A model generated the notes under the pieces. It was not told the DNA's origin. It did no database searches and saw only the letters and a list, made by a program, of their open reading frames with translations. The position numbers were made by a program, and so were the translations under genes. Shown piece by piece: positions 1 to 7,724 of a DNA stretch of 64,000 bases. The first letter of the stretch is position 1. Every line of letters starts with the position of its first letter. This DNA comes from Streptomyces rugosispiralis (GTDB lineage: Bacteria > Actinomycetota > Actinomycetes > Streptomycetales > Streptomycetaceae): contig NZ_JANIAA010000001.1 in NCBI RefSeq assembly GCF_024505145.1, forward strand, positions 372,001-436,000. The letters are read 5' to 3'.

Positions 1-2
1 TG

Positions 3-380
3 GCCTCCCCCGCCTGGCCGGGCGTCGCACCCGGCACCCGGGGAGTCCTCAACTGCTTGTCCCCGCTCCACCTCCGCCTCGACGAAGTGCGTCTGATCGA
101 CCCCAAGCCGCCGATCCTGTGGATCCGCGGCGAGGACGACGTCATCGTCTCGGACACCTCGCTGTTCGACCTGGCGCACCTGGGAGCGATCGGCGCGGTG
201 CCGGGCTGGGACGGGACACCCGCCCAGCCGATGGTGGCGCAGACCCGCCACGTGCTGGACCGGTACGCGGCCGGGGGCGGTACGGTACGGGAGGTGGTCG
301 TGTCCGACGCCGGGCACGCGGTGCATCTGGAGCGGCCCGAGGAGTTCGGCGCGGCGCTGCTGGAGGTCCTGTCGACGTGA
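3..380 (+). CDS. alpha/beta hydrolase, C-terminal part (5' end outside window)
   Basis: The frame is already open at the window edge, so only about the last 125 residues are visible and the start lies upstream. The segment ILWIRGEDDVIVSD looks like the strand carrying the catalytic acid of an alpha/beta hydrolase, and SDAGHAVHLERPEEF looks like the histidine loop followed by the last helix. The nucleophile elbow is outside the window. The stop overlaps the carboxylesterase start by four bases (GTGA), so the two hydrolases are probably co-translated. The substrate cannot be inferred. Confidence 0.75.
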   Translation, partial: ASPAWPGVAPGTRGVLNCLSPLHLRLDEVRLIDPKPPILWIRGEDDVIVSDTSLFDLAHLGAIGAVPGWDGTPAQPMVAQTRHVLDRYAAGGGTVREVVVSDAGHAVHLERPEEFGAALLEVLST

Positions 381-1828
381 CGGTGTGCGTCACCGCCCTG
401 GGCGCCGTCCGCGGCAGTATGTCCCCGGACGGTGTGGCGTCCTTCCTGGGCGTTCCCTACGCCGCCCCGCCCTTCGGCCCCCGCCGCTTCCGCGCACCGG
501 CCCCGCCCGAGCCATGGACCGGAGTGCGCGATGCCACGGCCTACGGTCCCACCGCGCCGCACGCGCCCTACGCACCGCCGTTCGACGCCCTCGTGCCGGA
601 CGACGTCATCCCCGGTGCGGACTGCCTGAACCTCAATATCTGGACCCCCGCGCCGGAGCCGGGATCGGGTCTGCCGGTGATGGTGTGGCTGCACGGAGGG
701 GCCTTCTCCAACGGTGCGGGTTCGGCGTCGGCGTACGACGGCAGCGCCTTCGCCCGCGACGGGGTCGTGTGCGTCACCCTCAACTACCGCTTGGGCGCGG
801 ACGGCTTCCTGCGTCTGCCCGGCGTCCCCGACAACCGCGGCCTGCTGGACCAGGTGGCGGCCCTGAACTGGATCCGCACCCATATCGCCGCCTTCGGGGG
901 CGATCCCGATCAGGTGACCGTCTTCGGCGAATCGGCGGGGGCGATGAGCATCGGCGTCCTGCTGTCCAGCGGCAGGGCACGCGGCCTGTTCCGCCGGGCG
1001 ATCCTGCAGAGCGGCGCGTGCCACCACTTCCTGCGCCCCGCCTCGGCGGCCCGGATCGCCTCCCGCCTTGCCGCGAAGCTCGGCATCGAACCGGCCCCGG
1101 ACGCCTTCGCCGCGGTCCCCCTCGCCGACCTCCTCCCCGCGCAAGCGGAACTCCGCGCCGAGATGGGCGCTCGCCCCGACCCGGCGCTGTGGGGCGAGGC
1201 GGTGCTCAACATCATGCCGTTCGAACCGGTGGCGGCCGATCTTCCCCTGCCCGGCCCCGACTGCGGCGTCGACCTCCTGATCGGCAGCAACAGCGAGGAA
1301 TACCGCTTCTTCCTGGTCCCCACGGAGCGCCTGGAAACCGTCTCCGAAGCGGCGCTGCGTGCCGGAACAGCCGCCTACGGCCTGGACCCGGACCAGGCGC
1401 TCCCCCTCTACCGAGCCGAACGCCCCGGTGCCACCCCGGGCGAGCTCCTGGCCGCGGTGGCGACGGACTGGTTCTACCGGATCCCCGCCATCCGCCTGGC
1501 CGAGTCCGTCCCGGGCTCGTACCTGTACGAGTTCGCCTGGCGCTCCCCGCGATTCCGCGCCGCCCTCGGCGCCTGCCACACGCTGGAGCTGGCCTTCGTC
1601 TTCGACCGTCTCCAGGACCCGTCCTACGGCCCGATCCTCGGCGACCGCCCGCCCCAGGACCTCGCGGACGCGATGCACGGAGCGTGGGTCTCCTTCGCGA
1701 AGACCGGCGACCCCGGCTGGCCCGCGTACGACACCACCACCCGCGCCACGAGGGTCTTCGCCGCGGACCGCGCCCTGCGGGACGACCCGCGGAAAGCGGA
1801 GCGACGGCTCTGGCAAGGCGTGCGCTGA
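377..1828 (+). CDS. type B carboxylesterase
   Basis: A 483-residue protein of the carboxylesterase/lipase type B family, which hydrolyses carboxylic esters. The N-terminal FLGVPYAAPPFGPRRF is the usual opening of the family. The nucleophile elbow FGESAGA puts the serine near residue 186, an acid follows in SNSEEYRFF (about 307), and the histidine lies in GACHTLELAF (about 401), so the triad looks complete. The open frame extends further upstream, but the GTG at 377 overlaps the preceding stop by four bases and begins where family homology begins. No signal peptide is apparent, so it is probably cytoplasmic. Confidence 0.88.
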   Translation: MTVCVTALGAVRGSMSPDGVASFLGVPYAAPPFGPRRFRAPAPPEPWTGVRDATAYGPTAPHAPYAPPFDALVPDDVIPGADCLNLNIWTPAPEPGSGLPVMVWLHGGAFSNGAGSASAYDGSAFARDGVVCVTLNYRLGADGFLRLPGVPDNRGLLDQVAALNWIRTHIAAFGGDPDQVTVFGESAGAMSIGVLLSSGRARGLFRRAILQSGACHHFLRPASAARIASRLAAKLGIEPAPDAFAAVPLADLLPAQAELRAEMGARPDPALWGEAVLNIMPFEPVAADLPLPGPDCGVDLLIGSNSEEYRFFLVPTERLETVSEAALRAGTAAYGLDPDQALPLYRAERPGATPGELLAAVATDWFYRIPAIRLAESVPGSYLYEFAWRSPRFRAALGACHTLELAFVFDRLQDPSYGPILGDRPPQDLADAMHGAWVSFAKTGDPGWPAYDTTTRATRVFAADRALRDDPRKAERRLWQGVR

Positions 1829-1889
1829 GCGCTCCGCGCGAAGTGGCGCGAGGTGCGGTCGTTCATCCGCGGCTGCGTCGTGGCTGGTC

Positions 1890-1918
1890 GCGCAGTTCCC
1901 CGCGCCCCTTCGGGGCGC
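1890..1918. repeat. Streptomyces-type intergenic repeat with GC hairpin
   Basis: The stretch beginning gtggctggtcgcgcag and ending in the hairpin GCGCCCC-ttc-GGGGCGC (1902-1918) is one I recognise as recurring in huge numbers between Streptomyces genes. Here it follows the carboxylesterase stop by about 60 bases and could terminate transcription. The rest of 1829-2080 shows no convincing gene. An open minus-strand stretch starting at a GTG at 2066-2068 might be a gene remnant. Confidence 0.6.
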
Positions 1919-2092
1919 AACCGAACCGCACCGGACTTCGGTGAAACCGTTTAGGGGCCGTCTCCACGGATCACCGGCACCGGCCCGTGCGGCGAGTTCG
2001 TCGTAGACGGCCTGGTCATGGACGGGGACCGGGCTGGTCTCCTGCTGCCCTTCTCGCCACGACGTCACCTTCCGAGCATTGCCTATACCAGT

Positions 2093-2127
2093 CAGACCAC
2101 AGTATGGTCTGTGGCGTAACTGGTCTG
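2093..2127. promoter_or_regulatory. GntR-type operator cluster upstream of the nagB-like gene
   Basis: CAGACCA (2093-2099) and TGGTCTG (2105-2111) form a perfect 7-base inverted repeat with a 5-base spacer, and another TGGTCTG lies at 2121-2127. The same heptamer recurs at 6227-6233 and 6277-6283, in front of the local GntR regulator and the ABC importer. TGGTCT is also the half-site of the DasR dre element. I infer binding by the regulator at 5463-6212 or by DasR. Confidence 0.6.
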
Positions 2128-2158
2128 CGAAAGAGTTGACCGAGAGGGAGTTCCTCCT

Positions 2159-2983
2159 GTGCGGGTGTCGCCGATCGTCTTCCCGGACCCAGAGACCCTG
2201 GGACGCAAGCTGGCCGTGGAGATCGCCGTGGAAATCGAGGATGCCGCGCGAGCGGGGCGGCCGTATGTGCTCGGGTGTCCGGGCGGACGCAGTGCCGCCA
2301 GCACATACCGGGCGCTCGCGGACGAGGTGGCCGCGCGGAAGCTGGACCTGGGGCACGTCGTCATCGTGATGATGGACGAGTACGTGGAGGCCACCCCGCT
2401 GGGTTCGCACGGCTGGGAGTACCGCGCGATCGACTCCGGACTGCCGCACAGCTGCCTTCGCTTCGGGCGGGAGGAGATCGCCGGGCCGATGAACGCCGCG
2501 GCGGGCCCGGGACGGGGGATCGCACCGGAGCGGCTGTGGGGGCCGGATCCGGCCGATCCCGAAGCCTATGACCGGCGGATCGCGGAGCTCGGCGGGATCG
2601 ATCTGTTCCTGCTGGCCTCCGGGGCGGGCGATGGGCACATCGCCTTCAACCCGGTGGGCAGCCCGGCGGACTCGCGGACCAGGGTGGTCCGGCTGGGCGA
2701 ACAGACCAGGACCGACAACCTGGCGACCTTCCCGACGTTCGGCGGGTTGGACGACGTTCCCGGCCACGGTGTCACGGTCGGCATCGCCACCATCCGTACG
2801 CAGTCCAAGCGGGTGGTGATGGTGGCCCACGGCAGCGACAAGGGCAAGGCGGCGGCACGGCTCGCCCAGGCGGAAGGGTACGAGGCCGACTGGCCGGCCA
2901 CCGTCTTCGCCGACTGCGCACACCCGCGGCTCTATCTCGACCAGGCGGCGGTGGCCGCCTCAGCGGCGCTCACCTCGCTCTGA
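2159..2983 (+). CDS. NagB-like sugar-phosphate isomerase/deaminase
   Basis: A 274-residue protein of the glucosamine-6-phosphate deaminase / 6-phosphogluconolactonase fold. The sugar-phosphate loop is GCPGGRSAAST (about 40-49), followed by the NagB-type MMDEYVE (71-77) and the active-site segment GDGHIAFN (157-164). Canonical NagB has a catalytic glutamate directly after HIAFN. Here Pro-Val occupies that place, so deaminase activity is not assured. The GTG start has a purine-rich GAGGGAG upstream. It precedes the GH4 gene by 56 bases in the same direction and probably converts a phosphorylated (amino) sugar released by the island. Confidence 0.75.
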   Translation: MRVSPIVFPDPETLGRKLAVEIAVEIEDAARAGRPYVLGCPGGRSAASTYRALADEVAARKLDLGHVVIVMMDEYVEATPLGSHGWEYRAIDSGLPHSCLRFGREEIAGPMNAAAGPGRGIAPERLWGPDPADPEAYDRRIAELGGIDLFLLASGAGDGHIAFNPVGSPADSRTRVVRLGEQTRTDNLATFPTFGGLDDVPGHGVTVGIATIRTQSKRVVMVAHGSDKGKAAARLAQAEGYEADWPATVFADCAHPRLYLDQAAVAASAALTSL

Positions 2984-3039
2984 AGCCGCAGCTCACACCG
3001 GAATCCCAAGCTGAATCACCAAGAGATCCTGGAGGATCG

Positions 3040-4341
3040 ATGGCTCGCGTCAAGATTGCCTACCTCGGTGGTGGGTCCTCGCGTGGAGCGGGGACCATGG
3101 CCTCCTTCATGCACCACGGCAAGGAGTTCGACGGCTCGGAGTTCGTGCTGATCGACCTCGACCAGGACCGACTCGACGTGGTCCGGACGCTCACCGAGAA
3201 GATGGCCCGCAACGCGGGCCTCGACATCACCATCAGCACCGCGACCGACCAGCGTGAGGGCCTGCGCGACGTCGACGCCGTGCTCAGCAGCTACCGTCCC
3301 GGCGGCTTCGAGGCCCGTGCGCTGGACGAGCGGATCCCGCTCAAGTACGGGGTCATCGGCCAGGAGACGCAGGGGCCGGGCGGCATGATGATGGCGTTGC
3401 GTTCGATCAACATCATCAAGGAGGTCTGCGCCAATCTGGCCGAGGTCGCCCCCCGCGCCCGGATCTTCAACTACACCAACCCGGTCAACATCGTCTCCCA
3501 GGCGGTCTCCGACTACACCGACATCCCGATCGTCTCCTTCTGCGAGGGCCCGATCGTCTTCCCGCCGGTCGTCGCCAAGGCCGCCGGGCTCGACCCGGAC
3601 AAGCTCAAGGCGAACCTCGTCGGCGTCAACCACAACTGCTGGTCGAACGAGGCGACCTACGACGGGCAGGACGCCTTCCCGATCCTGCGCGAGCGCTACG
3701 AGGCGCTCAAGGACAAGCCCACCGAGGACCGCAACGGCATGCGTGCGCTGCACCTGGCGGTGGCGATGGAGTCCATTCCCTCGGACTACTTCAACTACTA
3801 CTACTTCAAGGACGAGATCCTGCGCGAGCGGCAGCTGGCCGCCAAGACCCGCTCCGAGGTCATCCTGGACTCGCTGCCCGACTACTGGGAGCACTACCGG
3901 GAGCAGGCCGCCTCCGACGCCCCGCAGCTCGAGAAGGACCGTTCGCGCGGCGGGATCCACGAGCTGGAGCTGGCCATCGAGGCGATCAGCGCGTTCTACA
4001 ACGACGCCCCGGCGCGTCTCCCCTTCAACATCACCAACACCGGTGGCTGGCTGCCCGGGTTCGAGGAGTCGACTGTCGTCGAGCTGTGGGGCACGGTGGA
4101 CGGCGGGGGCTTCCACCCCGAGCAGCAGAAGCCGCTGCCGCACTCGGTGCGCGGCATCGTCCAGCAGCTGGCCGAGTACCAGATCCTCACCGCCAAGGCG
4201 GCCTGGGAGGGGACCGCCGCGGACGCCGTCCGTGCCATGACGGCCAATCCGCTCGTGCCCTCGCTGCCGGTGGCCGAGGCGCTGTACGCCGAGCTGGCCA
4301 CGGCGCAGCGGGCCTGGCTGCCGGAGCGTCTGCTGCCGTGA
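3040..4341 (+). CDS. GH4 family 6-phospho-beta-glucosidase-like glycosidase
   Basis: A 433-residue family 4 glycoside hydrolase. These enzymes act through NAD+ and a divalent metal by an oxidation-elimination mechanism. Visible features are the Rossmann loop YLGGGSSRGAG (8-18), IGQETQGPGG (106-115), NYTNPVNIVSQ (144-154), a probable metal ligand Cys168 in FCEG, and His198 in GVNHNCW. A GGAGG motif precedes the ATG. The stop overlaps the kinase start by four bases. Family members that act on 6-phospho-glucosides are the closest by motif, but some GH4 enzymes use unphosphorylated substrates. Confidence 0.85.
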   Translation: MARVKIAYLGGGSSRGAGTMASFMHHGKEFDGSEFVLIDLDQDRLDVVRTLTEKMARNAGLDITISTATDQREGLRDVDAVLSSYRPGGFEARALDERIPLKYGVIGQETQGPGGMMMALRSINIIKEVCANLAEVAPRARIFNYTNPVNIVSQAVSDYTDIPIVSFCEGPIVFPPVVAKAAGLDPDKLKANLVGVNHNCWSNEATYDGQDAFPILRERYEALKDKPTEDRNGMRALHLAVAMESIPSDYFNYYYFKDEILRERQLAAKTRSEVILDSLPDYWEHYREQAASDAPQLEKDRSRGGIHELELAIEAISAFYNDAPARLPFNITNTGGWLPGFEESTVVELWGTVDGGGFHPEQQKPLPHSVRGIVQQLAEYQILTAKAAWEGTAADAVRAMTANPLVPSLPVAEALYAELATAQRAWLPERLLP

Positions 4342-5381
4342 CACGGGAGGCAGACCCCGCGTCCGCGCTCTACCTGGGCGTGGACGCGGGCAACAGCAAG
4401 ACCGCGGCCCTGGTGTCCACCACCTCCGGTGAGGTGGTGGGCGCCGGGCGTTCGGGGTGTGGGGACATCTACGGGGCGCCGACCCCCGAGGTCGCGGTGT
4501 CCGAGGTGCTGGCGGCGGTGCGGGCGGCCCTGGCCCAGGCCGGGGCGGAGTTCCGGGCCGTCCGGAGCGTGGCCTTCCGGCTGGCCGGGGTCGACTGGCC
4601 CGAGGACCAAGGCTACTGGGACGCGGCTCTGACGCGACATTGTCCCGGCGTCCTGACCAGGCGCAGCATCCTCAACGACGGCTATGCCGCCATCCGGTGC
4701 GGCGACGCCCGGGGCGTCGGCATCTCGGTGACCGGCGGGACGTCGGGGGCGATCGCCGCCCGCGGGCCGGGCGGCGAGCTGTGGGACATGGGCTGGTGGG
4801 GCCAGTACGGCATGGGCGCCACGGGCCTGGCGAACGAGGCGTTCCGGGCGGTCTTCCTGGCCGAGTTGGGGCTCGGCCCGCCGACCGCCCTGACCGAAGC
4901 CCTGCTCGCGCACTACGGCAAGCCCACCGTGGCGGCCCTCAACCACTGGCTGACCCGCCGTGAGGCGCGTGCCTCGGGCCGCGAGCGGACCAGTTGTGCG
5001 CGCGTGGTCGCGGCGGTCGCCGCGACGGGTGATCCGGCGGCCGTGGAGATCGTCCGGGCCCAAGGACGCCATCTGGCCCAGTACGCCGGGGTGGCCGCGC
5101 GGCGCACCGGGCTGGCGCGGGCGGGAGGGCCGGTGAGTGTCGTGCTGTCGGGCTCGGTCCTGATGGCGGAGGGCTCTCCGGTCGCCGACGCGCTGTTCGC
5201 GGAACTGCCCGAGCATGTCCCCGGAGCGGTGCTGCACCGCGGCTCCCTGCCACCGGTGGCCGGGGCGCTGCTGGACGCCCTCGCCGAGGGCGGGGTGGCG
5301 TTGGCCGACCCGGTGGTGGCCGACGCCGTACTGGAGAAGGTGACGGGGAGTCTGCCACCCCGGGAGTTCCTGGCCACTTGA
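4338..5381 (+). CDS. BadF/BadG/BcrA/BcrD-type sugar kinase (N-acetylglucosamine kinase-like)
   Basis: A 347-residue ASKHA-fold ATPase. The phosphate-1 loop is VDAGNSKT (15-22), the second phosphate region is VTGGTSGAI, and a glycine-rich adenosine loop follows near VVLSGSVLMAEGSP. In sugar operons this family supplies N-acetylglucosamine or related sugar kinases. The GTG at 4338 overlaps the GH4 stop, implying coupled synthesis. Since import here is by an ABC transporter, which does not phosphorylate cargo, this kinase is the likely source of the phosphate that the GH4 and NagB-like enzymes would need. Confidence 0.78.
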   Translation: MTREADPASALYLGVDAGNSKTAALVSTTSGEVVGAGRSGCGDIYGAPTPEVAVSEVLAAVRAALAQAGAEFRAVRSVAFRLAGVDWPEDQGYWDAALTRHCPGVLTRRSILNDGYAAIRCGDARGVGISVTGGTSGAIAARGPGGELWDMGWWGQYGMGATGLANEAFRAVFLAELGLGPPTALTEALLAHYGKPTVAALNHWLTRREARASGRERTSCARVVAAVAATGDPAAVEIVRAQGRHLAQYAGVAARRTGLARAGGPVSVVLSGSVLMAEGSPVADALFAELPEHVPGAVLHRGSLPPVAGALLDALAEGGVALADPVVADAVLEKVTGSLPPREFLAT

Positions 5382-5385
5382 GACG

Positions 5386-5416
5386 CGCCGCCCCGGCATC
5401 CGCCGCCGGGGCGGCG
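5386..5416. terminator. rho-independent-type hairpin between kinase and GntR gene
   Basis: A perfect 12-bp stem (5386-5397 with 5405-5416) and a 7-base loop sit five bases after the kinase stop, where two convergent transcripts meet. No T-run follows, as is usual in Streptomyces. Confidence 0.7.
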
Positions 5417-5485
5417 TCAGGGGTGCACCGGGCGGAACGTCAGGGGTGCACCGGGCGGAACGTCAGCGGCGCACCGGGCGGAACA
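5417..5485. repeat. 23-bp tandem repeat covering the 3' end of the GntR gene
   Basis: Two identical 23-base units (5417-5439 and 5440-5462) are followed by a third, slightly diverged unit (5463-5485) that contains the last codons and stop of the minus-strand regulator. Each unit begins with TCA, the complement of the stop codon, so the gene tail appears to have been duplicated downstream of itself. Confidence 0.8.
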
Positions 5486-6212
5486 GGTCGGCCTGGAAGC
5501 GGTAGGCATCGCTGCGGTAGACCATGCGGCCGGTCAGCACCAGCGAGCCGTCGTCGGCATAGGTCAGCTCCTCGCCGATCAGCACCGGGTCGCCCGGCTC
5601 GATGTCGAGCAGTTCGGCGGTGGCCTGGTCGGCGGCCGCCGCGTGGACCGTGTAGGAGCTGCGGGCGATACGCAGCCCGCAGTCCTGCTCCAAAGTCTCG
5701 TACAGGGAACGGTCGGTGAGGTCGATCTCGGCGAGCCGGGGTGCGAGCGCCAGGACCACCACGCTGGAGTCCACGCACACCGGCACGCCGTCCATGCTGC
5801 GCAGCCGACGCAGTTCGAGGACCCGGGAGGCGGGGGCGACGGACAGCTGCTCGGCCTCTTCGAAGGTGGCCGGACGGGCGCGGCGGCGCAGCACCTCGGA
5901 CTGCGGGCGCAACCCGCGGGCACGCGCCATCTCGGAGAAGCTCTGCAGGGTGCTCGGCGGTTCGCCGACGACGTTGCGGCGGACGAACCAGCCGCGCTGC
6001 GAGGAGCGTTCCAGCTTGTTCTCCTCGGCGAGCCGGCCCAGCGCCAGGCGCAGGGTGGAGCGGCTGACTCCGAGATCCGCGGCGAGATCCCGCTCCCCCG
6101 GCAACCGGCTTCCCGCCGCATAGACCCCGCGGCGCAACGCCTCGCTGAGTCGGCGGTAGGTCTGCGCAACGGCGGCCCCCGCCTTGGTGTCCTCCACGCT
6201 CGTCATGCCCAT
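5463..6212 (-). CDS. GntR family regulator with UTRA effector domain
   Basis: A 249-residue regulator. The winged helix covers about residues 18-80 (LPGERDLAADLGVSRSTLRL), and a UTRA ligand domain runs from about 95 to the end, ending in YRSDAYRFQADLF. This is the HutC-type architecture, typical of sugar-phosphate sensors such as DasR and NagR. The frame extends to 6251, but the ATG at 6210-6212 (or 6204-6206) leaves the TGGTCTG at 6227-6233 upstream of the gene. It is divergent from the importer operon, so it probably represses the island and itself until a phosphosugar accumulates. Confidence 0.85.
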   Translation of the reverse strand: MGMTSVEDTKAGAAVAQTYRRLSEALRRGVYAAGSRLPGERDLAADLGVSRSTLRLALGRLAEENKLERSSQRGWFVRRNVVGEPPSTLQSFSEMARARGLRPQSEVLRRRARPATFEEAEQLSVAPASRVLELRRLRSMDGVPVCVDSSVVVLALAPRLAEIDLTDRSLYETLEQDCGLRIARSSYTVHAAAADQATAELLDIEPGDPVLIGEELTYADDGSLVLTGRMVYRSDAYRFQADLFRPVRR

Positions 6213-6226
6213 TACGTTACCAAGAC

Positions 6227-6283
6227 TGGTCTGCCGAGTGGGAGTAAACAAACCAGCTTCCTACATCTGGACTAAGTGGTCTG
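6227..6283. promoter_or_regulatory. GntR operator pair between regulator and importer operon
   Basis: TGGTCTG occurs at 6227-6233 and 6277-6283 in the divergent intergenic region, with an ACCAG half-site near 6252. It is the same heptamer as at 2093-2127. Their placement over both divergent promoters fits autoregulation plus control of the ABC operon. Confidence 0.6.
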
Positions 6284-6344
6284 CTGCGCCTAGGCTCGCG
6301 AGCATCCGGACTTTCGGGACACCCCATCGAGGACAGGAGACACC

Positions 6345-7721
6345 GTGGTCTCGCACCGCAGAACTCGACGGATCGCCGGAGCGCTGACGCCTTTGGCGGC
6401 GGCCGGCCTGCTCGCCGGCTGCATGCCGGGCACCAATGGCAACAGTGCGGACAACTCCGCGAAACCAGGCGCGGTCGCCACCGATCCAGCCGCGATGGGC
6501 AAGGTCACGTTGCACATACTGGACTACTTCACCGGCGATCCCGACAACGCCTGGATGAAGGATGTCGTCAAGGCATTCGAGAAGAAGTACCCCAACATCA
6601 CCATCGAGCGGAACTCGCTGCCCTGGGACCAGGTGATGGCCGCCCTGCCGCTCAAGCTGAAGTCCGCCAACCCCCCGGACATCGTCCCGGCCAACAACGG
6701 CTGGCAGTCGCTGGGAACCCTCGTCCGCGGCGGGCTGGTGCTCAATCTGGACAACTACGCCAAGGCCTACGGATGGGAGCGGTCCTTCCCGCGGTCCATC
6801 CTGAGTGAGCACGAGTTCAGCCCCGACGGCAAGCAGATGGGCACCGGCTCGATGTTCGGCGCCCCGGTCGCCCGTGCCTCGCTGATCGAGGTCTACTACA
6901 ACCGGGCCCTGCTCAAGAAGATCGGCGCCAAGGTCCCGCACAGCTACGCCGAATTCCAGGCCGCTCTCGCCAAGGCCAAGGCGGACGGCATCGCCCCCAT
7001 CACGGTGGGCACCTCGGACCAGGTCGGCATCACCATGCCGCTCTTCTCGCTGATGGACGCCTTGGGCGCGCAGAGCAAGATCTCCGACTTCGTCTACTCG
7101 CAGGGCAAGGTGAAGATCTCCCAGACCGGCTTCCCGCAGGCGGTGTCCGCCTTCAAGCAGTGGGCCGACAAGGGCTACCTGGTCAAGGACTACGCCGGGA
7201 CCGCCGCGGACGACGCCGCCCAGTCCTTCGTCAACGGCAAGGGCCTGTTCCACTTCAACTACTCGGGCTCGCTCCCGTTCAAGCCGGGGCAGTCCAAGGG
7301 GTTCGGTTCGTTCGTCCTGCCCCGTACGGACGGCGGCAAGCCGGTGGCCACGGCCTCCTCCGCGACCAACTTCTCCATCGCCTCGAAGTCCAAGCACGCC
7401 GACGCCGCCGCGGCCTTCCTCGACTTCGCCGCCAGCGAGGAGGCGGCCAAGCTCGCCGTCGGGCACGAGACGATGCCGCTGCTGCACCCGGATGTGCAGG
7501 CTCCCGCGGGGAATCCGCTGTTCAGCGACGATGTGGCCATCGCCGGGCAGATCTCCACGGAGGGCACATCCGTGCCCTATCTGGACTGGACCACGCCGAC
7601 GATGCTGGACACCATCAACCGCGCCATGCAGAACACGCTGGCCGGGAAGTCCACGCCGAAAGCGGTGGTCGACGCCGCCGACAAGGACGCCACCGCATTC
7701 GTGAAGAGCCTGGCGAGGTAG
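6345..7721 (+). CDS. ABC sugar-binding lipoprotein
   Basis: A 458-residue extracytoplasmic binding protein of carbohydrate ABC importers (family 1). The N-terminus has arginines, a hydrophobic stretch and the lipobox LLAGC, so it should be lipid-anchored at the outer face of the membrane. The body shows the family's VEVYYN-type core (LIEVYYNRALLKKIGAKVP) and a C-terminal lobe with DTINRAMQNTLAG. GGACAGGAG lies just upstream of the GTG start. It is followed after three bases by the permeases. No ATPase is encoded nearby, so a shared MsiK-type ATPase elsewhere in the genome is likely. Confidence 0.9.
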   Translation: MVSHRRTRRIAGALTPLAAAGLLAGCMPGTNGNSADNSAKPGAVATDPAAMGKVTLHILDYFTGDPDNAWMKDVVKAFEKKYPNITIERNSLPWDQVMAALPLKLKSANPPDIVPANNGWQSLGTLVRGGLVLNLDNYAKAYGWERSFPRSILSEHEFSPDGKQMGTGSMFGAPVARASLIEVYYNRALLKKIGAKVPHSYAEFQAALAKAKADGIAPITVGTSDQVGITMPLFSLMDALGAQSKISDFVYSQGKVKISQTGFPQAVSAFKQWADKGYLVKDYAGTAADDAAQSFVNGKGLFHFNYSGSLPFKPGQSKGFGSFVLPRTDGGKPVATASSATNFSIASKSKHADAAAAFLDFAASEEAAKLAVGHETMPLLHPDVQAPAGNPLFSDDVAIAGQISTEGTSVPYLDWTTPTMLDTINRAMQNTLAGKSTPKAVVDAADKDATAFVKSLAR

Positions 7722-7724
7722 GGC

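Noticed and set aside
1930..2068. Minus-strand open stretch starting at a GTG at 2066-2068
   Set aside because: It reads SWREGQQETSPVPVHDQAVY, which looks protein-like, but I cannot link it to any family and it has no clear end. It might be a gene remnant, so it is not annotated.
3016..4344. A 442-codon minus-strand open frame
   Set aside because: It mirrors the GH4 gene exactly on the other strand. The plus frame has all GH4 catalytic motifs.
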